Assembly: GCF_014323665.1 (NCBI RefSeq)
Contig: NZ_JABVEB010000060.1
Span: 1 to 33,490 of the forward strand
Source: Actinomadura sp. HBU206391
GTDB lineage: Bacteria; Actinomycetota; Actinomycetes; Streptosporangiales; Streptosporangiaceae
Direction: 5' to 3'
Length of the DNA: 33,490 bases
Below, one piece after another: positions 1 through 8,430 of this stretch (positions within the stretch are counted from its first letter, which is position 1; each line of letters begins with the position of its first letter). The notes under the pieces are model-generated. The model made no database searches. It was given only the letters and a program-made list of their open reading frames with translations, and was not told the origin of the DNA. Made by a program: the position numbers and the translations under genes.

Positions 1-768
1 ACCTGGGAGGGCGAGGCGTACGAGCCGCTCGTGGACCACTACGCGGTGTACGGCTCCGAGTCGGCGGGCTTTCCGATCGACCCGCAGACCCTGCTCGCCA
101 AGACGGTGTACAGCACGTTCGTCCACAACGGGATGGGCGGACGGTCGCGCACGTGGCACTACCGGGTGGTGGTCGTCGACGCGGCCGGCGACCGCAGCCG
201 CCCGAGCCCGGAGTTCTCGGGGTCCAGTACCGAGTCGGTCACCGTGCCGGGCCGCCCGCTCGCGACCGTCGGCTCGTTCGACCACAAGAGCCTGGAGCTC
301 GCCCTCGCCCCCGCCGGCTCCGCGCAGTTCCCGGCGCGGTTCCCCGGAGGCGTCGACGTCACCGCCGGCCCGGGCGCCGAGGCGGGCTGGTCGTACATCC
401 ACCCCGGGCCGATGGACTCGTGGGCGGGACGCAGATCGCACCGCTTCACGTTCCGGTTCCGGCTGGAGGCCGTGCCGGCGGGGGCGCCGTGGCTGGCGAT
501 GTGGCTGATCGACACGCACGCGTCGAGTCCCGGCGCGGCCGTCTTCGCGCTCAACGGGACCCAGGTGCGCGAGGTGCCGCTCGAGCGGGGCGCCACGCGC
601 GGATCGCTCGAGGGCGACGCGACGCTGCCGGGCACGGTCCTCAAGCCGTCGTACGTCGAGTTCGCGCTGCCCACAGCGGCTCTGGTCGCCGGCGAGAACG
701 TGCTGACCATCGACAAGAACACCGGCTCCTGGCACGTGTACGACGCCATCGGGGTCTTCGAGCGCTAG
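1..768 (+). CDS. Rhamnogalacturonan lyase-like secreted protein, C-terminal part (partial)
   Basis: The reading frame is open from the first base, so the gene starts upstream; about 255 C-terminal residues are present. The first ~80 residues look like a fibronectin type III module (the DHYAVYGS strand, then a RTWHYRVVVVDAAGDRS strand). The rest is a beta-rich region resembling the C-terminal carbohydrate-binding-like domain of polysaccharide lyase family 4 and related rhamnogalacturonan lyases, with a GWSYIHPGP segment and a distal FALNGTQVREVPL segment. Such enzymes are secreted and cut the rhamnogalacturonan I backbone of pectin by beta-elimination. The catalytic domain is outside the window, so activity cannot be judged. 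The stop (TAG) lies 32 bp from the convergent sigma-factor stop, and no clear terminator was found in the gap. The domain assignment is from sequence resemblance and moderately sure; an alpha-L-rhamnosidase or other lyase with the same accessory domains is possible. Confidence 0.65.
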   Translation, partial: TWEGEAYEPLVDHYAVYGSESAGFPIDPQTLLAKTVYSTFVHNGMGGRSRTWHYRVVVVDAAGDRSRPSPEFSGSSTESVTVPGRPLATVGSFDHKSLELALAPAGSAQFPARFPGGVDVTAGPGAEAGWSYIHPGPMDSWAGRRSHRFTFRFRLEAVPAGAPWLAMWLIDTHASSPGAAVFALNGTQVREVPLERGATRGSLEGDATLPGTVLKPSYVEFALPTAALVAGENVLTIDKNTGSWHVYDAIGVFER

Positions 769-800
769 TGGCCGCCCACGACGTGTCGGACCGCGGCCGG

Positions 801-1760
801 TCAAGGGCAGCTGACGATCGACAATGCCTCCCTGGCGGAGCCGAGCTTGTCGGGATTGATCACGCCGTAGATGCCGCACACGCGATCGTCTCTCGGATCG
901 AGGTCGACGACGAGCACGGCGAAGACGGCGGAGCCGAAGACCACCGCCGCCGGTGCGGCGTTGACGTCCACGTGCCGGACGTCGAGGTCCCCGGCGTACA
1001 TGCCGGACAGGGCGACGAGGAGACGCGCGACCTTCTCTCTGCCCTCGATCGGCCGCAGCGCCGCCCGCCGCTTGCCGCCGCCGTCCGTCCACAGGGCCAC
1101 GTCGGGCGCGAGCACCTCCATCAGGGCGCCCAGATCCCCGCCGAGGGACGCGGCGAGGAACCGGTCCGTAGCGGCCCGGCGTACGCGGGGATCGGGTTCG
1201 TACCGCGGGCGGCGGGCCTGGACGTGCTCACGGGCGCGGTGCGCGAGCTGTCGTACGGCGGCCGGGCTCCGCCCGAGGATCTCGGCGATCTCGACGTGCT
1301 CGTACCCGAACACCTCCCGCAGGACGAACACCGCGCGCTCCAGCGGCGTCAGCGTCTCGAGCACCACCATGAGCGCCAGCGAGACCGACTCGGCGCGGCC
1401 GACCGCCTCGGCCACGTCCTCGGCGGGGTGCGGCCCCGTCTCGGGCGGCCTGGTCACCAGGGGCTCGGGCAGCCACGGGCCGACGTACACCTCCCGCCTG
1501 CCGCGTGCCCGGCGCAGGCGGCCCAGCGCCTCGTTGACGGCGATGCGGACGAGATAGGAGCGCGGGTCGGCGATCGCGGACCGCCGCGCCGACGTCCAGG
1601 ACAGCCAGGTCTCCTGCAGGACGTCCTCGGTGTCCGAGACCGTGCCGAGGATGTTGTAGGCGACCGCGAAGAGCAGTTCCCGGTGCCGGGTGAAGAAATC
1701 CTCCGCCGCCGCGTCGTCCCGGCCGTCCTGCGCCGTGCCCGATTCCTCTTCCGCCGTCAC
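801..1760 (-). CDS. sigJ: ECF41-family RNA polymerase sigma factor (SigJ type)
   Basis: A 319-residue ECF sigma factor. Region sigma2 spans about residues 20-90 (FFTRHRELLFAVAYNILG, then DTEDVLQETWL) and sigma4 about 130-183 (TPLERAVFVLREVF, ILGRSPAAVRQLAHRAR). The long C-terminal extension (about 195-319) is a SnoaL-like domain and carries the signatures of group ECF41: WLPEP in the linker (96-100), DGGGK (226-230) and NPDKL (302-306). In this group the extension replaces an anti-sigma factor and tunes activity. The start is GTG, preceded by a strong AGGGGAGG ribosome-binding site 7 nt away. A promoter matching the reported ECF41 consensus (TGTCACA, 16 nt, CGTC) lies upstream on the same strand, so autoregulation is likely. 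It is divergent from the MmpL exporter gene, a plausible target. The usual ECF41 partner (a carboxymuconolactone decarboxylase or oxidoreductase gene) is not next to it. Confidence 0.93.
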   Translation of the reverse strand: MTAEEESGTAQDGRDDAAAEDFFTRHRELLFAVAYNILGTVSDTEDVLQETWLSWTSARRSAIADPRSYLVRIAVNEALGRLRRARGRREVYVGPWLPEPLVTRPPETGPHPAEDVAEAVGRAESVSLALMVVLETLTPLERAVFVLREVFGYEHVEIAEILGRSPAAVRQLAHRAREHVQARRPRYEPDPRVRRAATDRFLAASLGGDLGALMEVLAPDVALWTDGGGKRRAALRPIEGREKVARLLVALSGMYAGDLDVRHVDVNAAPAAVVFGSAVFAVLVVDLDPRDDRVCGIYGVINPDKLGSAREALSIVSCP

Positions 1761-1798
1761 CGGCCGCCTCCCCTGTCAGACGTGCGCTCCGCAACTGA

Positions 1799-1825
1799 GA
1801 CGGCGGCCGGTGGGCGAGTGTGACA
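1799..1825 (-). promoter_or_regulatory. ECF41-type promoter of the sigma-factor gene
   Basis: Read on the minus strand, TGTCACA (1825-1819) is followed by exactly 16 nt and then CGTC (1802-1799). This is the -35/-10 pair described for ECF41 target promoters. Transcription would start near 1790, about 30 nt upstream of the GTG start codon, with the ribosome-binding site inside the leader. The match is seen directly; its use by this sigma factor is inferred. Confidence 0.75.
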
Positions 1826-1849
1826 TGCGCCTCGGCCGGCCATGTCACA
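1819..1849. promoter_or_regulatory. Mirrored TGTCACA motifs between sigJ and the MmpL gene
   Basis: TGTGACATG (1819-1827) and CATGTCACA (1841-1849) form a perfect 9-bp inverted repeat with a 13-nt spacer. Each arm contains the ECF41 -35 heptamer TGTCACA, one facing each gene. The arm facing the MmpL gene has no exact CGTC at 16 nt (the sequence there is ACTC, with CGAC two bases earlier), so that promoter would be weaker or differently spaced. Alternatively the palindrome is an operator for an unrelated dimeric regulator. Confidence 0.6.
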
Positions 1850-1912
1850 TTCGGGGCGCGCGCCGACTCTTAGGCATTCGTGGGGGTGGTCCCCAGACGG
1901 GAGGAGACCAGG

Positions 1913-4111
1913 ATGCTCGCAAGACTCTCGGCGTTCGTCGTGCGCAGGCGCAGGCCGGTGCTCGCCGCCGTCGTACTGCTCGCGATCGTCGGCGCGCTGG
2001 CGGGGTCGACGCTGTTCGGCAAGCTGAAGGGCGGGGGTTTCGACGACCCGGGCTCGGAGTCCGCACGTGCGACGGCCGTCCTCGAGGACGTGCTCGGGCA
2101 GGGCCGGCCCGACCTGATCCTGCTGGTGCGCGCGAAGGCGGGGGTGGACGATCCGGCCGCCGCGGCGGCGGGCACCGCGCTGACCCGAAGGCTGGCGGCC
2201 GAGCGGGGAGTGACGAACGTCACGTCCTACTGGACGGCCGGCCGGCTCCCGCCGCTGCGCGGGGACGACGGGAGGAGCGCCCTGGTCCTCGCGTCGGTCG
2301 GCGGTGACTCCAGCGCCGTGGACCGGCGGGTCGAGACGCTGCTCCCACGGTACGAGGGCCCGCGCGACGGTCTGGACGTGCGGGTCGGGGGCGACGCGAT
2401 GGTCCAGCGCGAGCTCAACGCGCAGACCAAGGAGGACGTCGCGATGGGCGAGATGATCGTTCTGCCGCTGACGCTGGTCGCGTTGGTGTTCGTCTTCGGC
2501 AGCGTCGTGGCCGCCCTGCTCCCGCTGGCCGTGGCACTCGTGACGATGCTGCTGGGGCTGGGCCTGATGTGGGTTCTGGCGAGCGCAACGGACTTGTCGG
2601 TGTTCGCGGCGAACGTGGTCACGTTCATCGGCCTGGGCCTGGCGATCGACTACAGCCTGCTCATCGTCAACCGATACCGCGAGGAGGTGTCGTCCGGGGA
2701 CGCGCACGCCGAGGCGATCGGCGCGGCGATGCGCTCCGCCGGCCGCACCGTCGTCTTCTCGGCCGTCATGGTCGCCGTGGCGCTCTCGGCCATGGCGGCG
2801 TTCCCCATGCTGGCGCTGCGGTCGATGGCGTACGCGGGAGTGGTGACGGCGCTGCTCGCCGCGGTCGCGTCGCTGGTGGTGCTGCCCGCCCTGCTCGCCG
2901 TCTGCGGACCGCGGATCGCGAAGACCAGGCGTCCGCGGCGCAGCGCCGAGGACGGGTTCTGGCACCGGCTGGCGCTCATGGTCATGCGCCGCCCGGTGCC
3001 GATCGCGACGGCGGCGACGCTCCTCCTCCTGCTGCTGGGGGCTCCCTTCCTCGGGGTCCGGCTGGGGTACCCGGACGAGCGGACGCTGCCCGAATCGGCG
3101 ACGTCCCGGCAGGTGGCCGCCACGTTGCGCGCCGACTTCGACCCGGGCGAGCAGAACGCCCTCCAGGTGGTCGCCCCGCGAGCCGGCACCGGCCAGGCGG
3201 CCGTCGGCCCCTACGCCGCCCGGCTCTCGCTGCTGCCGCACGTCACCCGGGTCGACTCGGCCGCCGGCGGCTTCGAGCGCGGCCGGCCGGTGGCGCCCAT
3301 CGGACCGGAGCACCGGCGGTTCACCGCCGGCGCCGCCACGTTCCTCTCCGTGATCCCGGCCGCGGGGACCACCGAGGAGGCCGCCGATCGCCTCGTCCGC
3401 GACCTGCGCACCGAACCCGCGCCCTTCGAGGTGCTGGTCGGCGGGACGGCGGCCCAGAACCACGACTCCACGGCCGCCCTGACGGAACGCCTGCCCGTCG
3501 CCCTCGGCCTGGTCGTCACCGTGATGCTGGTCCTGCTGTTCCTGCTCACCGGCAGCGTCCTGGTGCCGTTCCTGGCGCTCCTGCTCAGCGCCCTGAGCCT
3601 CACGGCGACGTTCGGCGCGCTGGTATGGATCTTCCAGGACGGCAACCTGTCAGGCCTGCTCGGGGACTTCACCGTCACCGGCACGACCGTCGCCACGGTT
3701 CCGGTGATGCTGTTCGCTCTCGCGTTCGGTCTGGCCATGGACTACCAGGTGTTCCTGCTCTCCCGGATACGGGAGGAGTACGACCGTACGGGCTCGGCGA
3801 CGACCGCGGTCGCGCTCGGTCTGGAGCGCATCGGGCGGATCGTCACGGCCGCGGCGGTGCTGATCTCGATCGTCTTCCTCGCGTTCCTCATCTCCGACGT
3901 CACGTTCATGAAGGCGTTCGGCGTGGGCCTGCCGCTGGCCGTGCTCATGGACGCCACGATCGTGCGGGGAGCGCTGCTGCCCGCGATGATGCGGCTCGGC
4001 GGGCGGGCCACGTGGTGGGCGCCCGAGCCGCTGCGCCGCGTGCACGCACGCTTCGGCCTGCGCGAGAACGTCGAGGAGGTGGCCCGCGAGCCGGTCACCG
4101 CGCCGGCCTGA
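1913..4111 (+). CDS. MmpL/RND-family membrane transporter
   Basis: A 732-residue protein of the MMPL family (lipid or small-molecule exporters of the RND superfamily, driven by proton motive force in the cytoplasmic membrane). It has the duplicated layout of the family: an N-terminal helix, a periplasm-type loop (about 35-170), a five-to-six-helix bundle (about 180-330), a second loop and a second bundle (about 530-700). The conserved intramembrane motifs are present twice: GLAIDYSLLIVNRYREE (Asp246-Tyr247) and AMDYQVFLLSRIREEYDRTG (Asp610-Tyr611). The ATG at 1913 was chosen because GGGAGGAG ends 6 nt before it; an in-frame GTG at 1880 has no such site. It is divergent from the ECF41 sigma factor and shares its control region, so it may be a target. 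The substrate cannot be read from the sequence. Confidence 0.93.
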   Translation: MLARLSAFVVRRRRPVLAAVVLLAIVGALAGSTLFGKLKGGGFDDPGSESARATAVLEDVLGQGRPDLILLVRAKAGVDDPAAAAAGTALTRRLAAERGVTNVTSYWTAGRLPPLRGDDGRSALVLASVGGDSSAVDRRVETLLPRYEGPRDGLDVRVGGDAMVQRELNAQTKEDVAMGEMIVLPLTLVALVFVFGSVVAALLPLAVALVTMLLGLGLMWVLASATDLSVFAANVVTFIGLGLAIDYSLLIVNRYREEVSSGDAHAEAIGAAMRSAGRTVVFSAVMVAVALSAMAAFPMLALRSMAYAGVVTALLAAVASLVVLPALLAVCGPRIAKTRRPRRSAEDGFWHRLALMVMRRPVPIATAATLLLLLLGAPFLGVRLGYPDERTLPESATSRQVAATLRADFDPGEQNALQVVAPRAGTGQAAVGPYAARLSLLPHVTRVDSAAGGFERGRPVAPIGPEHRRFTAGAATFLSVIPAAGTTEEAADRLVRDLRTEPAPFEVLVGGTAAQNHDSTAALTERLPVALGLVVTVMLVLLFLLTGSVLVPFLALLLSALSLTATFGALVWIFQDGNLSGLLGDFTVTGTTVATVPVMLFALAFGLAMDYQVFLLSRIREEYDRTGSATTAVALGLERIGRIVTAAAVLISIVFLAFLISDVTFMKAFGVGLPLAVLMDATIVRGALLPAMMRLGGRATWWAPEPLRRVHARFGLRENVEEVAREPVTAPA

Positions 4112-4197
4112 CGAGGACCCGAGAAGTATCCCGCACCGATCGGGCGAGTACCCACGTAGCCCGCGAGGGCGTATCTCGTGACGGGAGTACTCGGGCG

Positions 4198-4668
4198 ATG
4201 CGACGAAGAACGGCAGTGCTCTGGGCGGTCGTACTGGCCGCCGCGGTGGCCGCCGCGGGCCCGGCAGCGGCGGCACCCGCCGAAGGCCGGTCGGCCGGCC
4301 GGCGATCCGCACCGAGGTCACGGTGCCGCCCCGGGGCACCGCCGTCACGACGCTCACCGCCGACCCGGCCAAGAGCTCCGACGGGCGGTACGGCGGCCGG
4401 CTGACCGCGACCTCGGCGGACGGGCGGCGACGCCTCACCGTCGCGGTCGGCGCCGTGCGCGAGCCCGGCCGGCACACCGTGACCGGCATCGACCGCAGAG
4501 GCGTTCCCTTCGGATAGAGCCCCGACGCGGCGTCAACCGACGGACTGCCGACGTCGTGCATCCCCGAAGGGAACCGGGTCCGGATTCGTCTCGATCCGGG
4601 TGCACGCGGACGGCGGAAACGGCGACGAGGTCGACCAGACGACGATCCGCGCGTACCGCCTATGGTGA
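4198..4668 (+). pseudogene. Remnant of a secreted subtilase (S8 peptidase), catalytic domain lost
   Basis: Three pieces in different frames look like the two ends of one secreted subtilase. From the ATG at 4198 (frame 1) there is a clean signal peptide (MRRRTAVLWAVVLAAAVAAA followed by GPAAAAPAEG). From about 4300 the coherent reading continues in frame 3 as a beta-sandwich segment (EVTVPPRGTAVTTLTADP, then DGRYGGRLTATSADG and LTVAVGAVREPGRHTVTG) ending at a TAG at 4515-4517. This resembles the Fn3-like domain that follows the catalytic domain in actinobacterial S8 peptidases. From about 4573, back in frame 1, GSGFVSIRVHADG to TTIRAYRLW and TGA (4666-4668) matches the usual extreme C-terminus of that family. 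The Asp/His/Ser catalytic core and most of the C-terminal region are absent. An internal deletion plus at least two frame changes explains this best. One frame change falls in a GGCC-rich run (4287-4304) and could be a sequencing error, but the missing catalytic core could not. Confidence 0.6.
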
Positions 4669-4821
4669 TCGCGCACGCCCTTGCCGCTCCTCAGAGGCGG
4701 CCAGGGCCGCTCTACGTCAGAATCGGGACGACTCCGGCCAAATGACGTGGCCCCCCGATGTGCCGCCACCCACGGTGTCGGTATGTTCGACAGGTGTAAA
4801 CCGGCCAGAGTAGGGGACAGC

Positions 4822-6105
<1,284 letters not shown>

Positions 6106-6182
6106 CTCGGCGCGGCCGGTGACCGGGCGAGCCCGGCCGGCGGGGTGGCCTGGACACGGGCCGATCGCCGGACGGGGCCCGG

Positions 6183-7286
6183 TCACCCGTCGAAGAGCAC
6201 CCGGACGTCGGTGACGCCGCGGGCGGCGGCGACCCGGCCGGCCTCCTCCTCGATCGCGGCGCGGACGCGGGCCGCCGACGACCGGAACGGCGTCACCGTG
6301 ATCTCCAACCTGGTCCGGCCCGCCTTCCGGGCCCGCCAGAGGCCGTCGATCTCGCCGTCCACCAGCAGCGCGCCGGGCTTCGATATCGCCTTCCAGAGCT
6401 CCGAGTGGCGGGCCTTGTCGGGCACGAGCAGCGAGCGATCGCGGGCCTGCAGGAACGGGTCGGAGGGCGGCAGCAGCCGCACCAGGCTCGGAGCGGCCGC
6501 CGAACGCAGCACGTCGACGCGGTCGGCGGGCAGCCACGCGCGCCGTCCGTCCACCCGTACCTCCGCCAGCCCGTCCGGCCACGCCGGCGCCAGTTCCCGC
6601 TGGGTGGTACCGATGTACGAGGCCACCTCAGCGAGGGTGGCCGGGCCGTGCAACCGCAGGTAGGCCTCGACGAGCGCCGCAGTGCCTGCCGCCTCACGGG
6701 GCACCTCCGGCCGGCCGGCGATCGGGGCGAGGACGGCGGGCGAGGTACCGGGCTGGACGAGCACGCCGGCCGGCAGCCCGACCTGCTGGAACAGTGCGCC
6801 GGAGACGTGCCGGGCTTTGCACGGCACGCAGTCGTAGGTGAGTGACGCCGGGATCCGGGCGGTGACCTCCGTACTGACCTCGCCCCGCGGCCGGGGCTCG
6901 CCGACGACCTCGCGCATGGCCTCGGCGGCGGCCGTGAAGGCCGCCAGCCCGAGCCGCGCGCCCTCCTTGATCCGCGTACTGGTGAACCGCGCGGTCGCGT
7001 CCGCGTCGCTCAGCGGCCACAGCGCGGTCGCCAGCCCGGGCAGGTCCGCGGTCCTGTGCAGGTGCGGCGCGCCGCGGAAGGTCCACACCAGCGAGAGCCC
7101 CTCGAGATCGCCGGCAGGCGGCGTCGCCGACCGCGCGGCCAGGGCCGGCCGCGCCGAACCCGACGGGGTGTCCTGGACGCCGAGGTCGAACACCGCCAGA
7201 TCCTCCAGGTCACCGGCCTTCCGGTCCAGACCGTGCGCGGCCACGCGGTACGCCATTACCCGTTCGCGATCGACCTCGAGTACCAA
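6183..7286 (-). CDS. HTH_42 winged-helix protein (AlkZ/YcaQ superfamily)
   Basis: A 367-residue member of the winged helix DNA-binding family HTH_42 (DUF1006). The superfamily includes the DNA glycosylases AlkZ and YcaQ/AlkX, which unhook bulky or cross-linked alkyl adducts. Family features seen are the N-terminal VMAYRVAAHGL helix, the VQDTPSGSARPAL segment, the LSLVWTFRGAPHLHR strand and the C-terminal KPGALLVDGEIDGLWR strand. At the place where AlkZ-like enzymes carry a catalytic Gln-x-Gln motif this protein reads Gly36-Val37-Gln38, so the first glutamine seems lost and glycosylase activity is uncertain; this alignment is by eye. The TTG start (7284-7286) is preferred because GAGGGG lies 7 nt before it and the family begins about 10 residues before the YRVA helix. 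An internal ATG at 7256 lacks a good ribosome-binding site. Confidence 0.85.
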   Translation of the reverse strand: MVLEVDRERVMAYRVAAHGLDRKAGDLEDLAVFDLGVQDTPSGSARPALAARSATPPAGDLEGLSLVWTFRGAPHLHRTADLPGLATALWPLSDADATARFTSTRIKEGARLGLAAFTAAAEAMREVVGEPRPRGEVSTEVTARIPASLTYDCVPCKARHVSGALFQQVGLPAGVLVQPGTSPAVLAPIAGRPEVPREAAGTAALVEAYLRLHGPATLAEVASYIGTTQRELAPAWPDGLAEVRVDGRRAWLPADRVDVLRSAAAPSLVRLLPPSDPFLQARDRSLLVPDKARHSELWKAISKPGALLVDGEIDGLWRARKAGRTRLEITVTPFRSSAARVRAAIEEEAGRVAAARGVTDVRVLFDG

Positions 7287-7413
7287 ATTCGTCCCCTCTA
7301 AGCGCTCTCAGAGCAGCCACCCACACCGCGGCGGCACCCCCGCCCGGCTGTGCCATGCAGGCGATGCTAGATGCCAAGGATCCCAGAGCGTCACGTGCGT
7401 CACCCCAGCCCGC

Positions 7414-7463
7414 AGTCGATCAAGGATACGAACACCGGGGAGCGCCCAAATCCTTGATCGACT
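7414..7463. repeat. Hairpin repeat family A, copy 1
   Basis: AGTCGATCAAGGAT (7414-7427) and ATCCTTGATCGACT (7450-7463) are perfect 14-bp inverted arms around a 22-nt spacer, 50 bp in all. A second copy lies at 7826-7875 in the same orientation, and 43 of 50 positions agree. It has the look of a REP- or MITE-like palindromic element. Confidence 0.85.
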
Positions 7464-7470
7464 AGAACCC

Positions 7471-7518
7471 ACAGCCCCACAGCCCCACAGCCCCACAGCC
7501 CCACAGCCCCACAGCCAC
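7471..7518 (+). repeat. Octamer tandem repeat (ACAGCCCC)n
   Basis: Five perfect 8-bp units ACAGCCCC run from 7471 to 7510, followed by a sixth degenerate unit to 7518. It lies 7 bp past hairpin copy A1. The unit is not a multiple of three and the region is non-coding, so copy number is free to vary by slippage. Confidence 0.9.
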
Positions 7519-7576
7519 CAGATCATGCATGCTCCCGCCCACTGCTGTGATCACGCAGTAGCTCCCGAACACCACC

Positions 7577-7636
7577 GTGATCATGCAGTTATTCGCGGTC
7601 CTCGGGCGAGCCCCCAGCGAACGTCTGCGTGATCAC
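7577..7636. repeat. Palindromic repeat family B, pair 1
   Basis: The 20-bp core GTGATCATGCAGTTATTCGC (7577-7596) faces a diverged inverted copy at 7617-7636 (GTGATCACGCAGACGTTCGC on the minus strand). A further single plus-strand core with a changed 3' half lies just upstream at 7547-7564. Confidence 0.8.
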
Positions 7637-7660
7637 CACCGAAGCGATCCCCCTCCGCCC

Positions 7661-7728
7661 GTGATCACGCAGTTGCTCGCAGCCGTTCGCCCGCGACAGC
7701 CCCAGCACGCGAACAACTGCATGATCAC
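7661..7728. repeat. Palindromic repeat family B, pair 2
   Basis: The core on the plus strand at 7661-7680 (GTGATCACGCAGTTGCTCGC) faces an inverted core at 7709-7728 (GTGATCATGCAGTTGTTCGC on the minus strand), with a 28-nt spacer. A single exact core follows at 7775-7794 (plus strand). Confidence 0.85.
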
Positions 7729-7774
7729 GGGAGGAGTGGACGCCGGCATTTCGCGAGGCGCTCCCCCTTCGGCC

Positions 7775-7794
7775 GTGATCATGCAGTTATTCGC
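7775..7794 (+). repeat. Palindromic repeat family B, single core
   Basis: An exact plus-strand copy of GTGATCATGCAGTTATTCGC, identical to the cores at 7577-7596 and 8281-8300 (minus strand). No facing partner is seen within 100 bp downstream. Confidence 0.85.
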
Positions 7795-7825
7795 CGCCAC
7801 GTGTCTCTTGCGGCGACGAGGCCAC

Positions 7826-7875
7826 AGTCGATCAACGATTTGAGCACCTGGGCGCGCCCGAATCCTTGATCGACT
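7826..7875. repeat. Hairpin repeat family A, copy 2
   Basis: Arms AGTCGATCAACGATT (7826-7840) and AATCCTTGATCGACT (7861-7875) pair with a single mismatch around a 20-nt spacer. It is the same 50-bp length and orientation as copy 1, with 7 substitutions, most in the spacer. Confidence 0.85.
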
Positions 7876-8005
7876 CGGATCGTGACAGCTAGAACGGCGC
7901 ACGGCTGTCGACCAGTCCTGATCAGGCAGTCATCGGCGCAAGGACGCTCAGGCATTTGCCTGCGTTCGTGCCCGCGCGCCGAGAACAAGAACCGAGCAAC
8001 CTTCA

Positions 8006-8058
8006 GTGTCGGCATATGCACCACCAAGAGCCACCCCGCGTCGTGCATACGCCGACAC
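8006..8058. repeat. Long inverted repeat C
   Basis: GTGTCGGCATATGCAC (8006-8021) and GTGCATACGCCGACAC (8043-8058) pair over 16 bp with one mismatch around a 21-nt spacer. It is unrelated in sequence to families A and B, though similar in size. Only one copy is in the window. Confidence 0.75.
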
Positions 8059-8230
8059 CGAACACGCTTCGGCCAGCCGTCGGAGCCCGGGCGGCCGATT
8101 TCGACAAGGAGCATGACGCACGGCCACAGAGCGGGAAGCCTCAAACGGCAAGCGACCTCAGAGCCAGAAACTGCATTGGTAGCGGGGCCACTGCCCGCCC
8201 GTCTGCCGGGCATAGCCTCCATGCTCCAGC

Positions 8231-8300
8231 GTGATCATGCGGTTTGGTCGTACGTACCCGCCCGCCGGCTGGCCGGGCACGCGAATAACTGCATGATCAC
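8231..8300. repeat. Palindromic repeat family B, pair 3
   Basis: A plus-strand core (GTGATCATGCGGTTTGGTCG, 8231-8250) faces an exact inverted core at 8281-8300 across 30 nt. With pairs 1 and 2 this defines a 60-70 bp unit of two converging 20-mers. Confidence 0.85.
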
Positions 8301-8389
8301 GGCGGCTTTCGGGCGAGACGCCGTCGTCCCCAATCCCGAGGGGAACATGGGGTGTTCGCACTTCTCGGCCGAGCCGCCCTGCATTCTCG

Positions 8390-8430
8390 GCCGAGCCGCC
8401 CCGCGCCTGTGGCGGCGGGGGCGGCTCGGC
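8390..8430 (-). terminator. Rho-independent-like terminator of the GH74 gene
   Basis: GCCGAGCCGCCCC (8390-8402) and GGGGCGGCTCGGC (8418-8430) are perfect 13-bp inverted arms with a 15-nt loop, beginning 7 nt beyond the stop codon of the GH74 gene on the minus strand. There is no T-tract, as is common in actinomycetes. A second copy of the distal arm lies 22 bp further on (8362-8379), so a second pairing is possible. Confidence 0.7.

Noticed and set aside
1757..3463. Long minus-strand frame opposite the MmpL gene
   Set aside because: It is a low-complexity Arg/Gly/Gln-rich shadow frame produced by high GC, with no domain; the opposite strand is a clear MmpL protein.
6111..6187. Terminator between citrate synthase and the HTH_42 gene
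   Set aside because: An 11-bp inverted repeat (6118-6128 and 6177-6187) exists, but its loop is 48 nt and one arm enters the coding end, so it was not called as a terminator.
7547..8300. CRISPR array
   Set aside because: The repeats alternate in orientation, diverge in sequence and have unequal spacing, and no cas gene is present.
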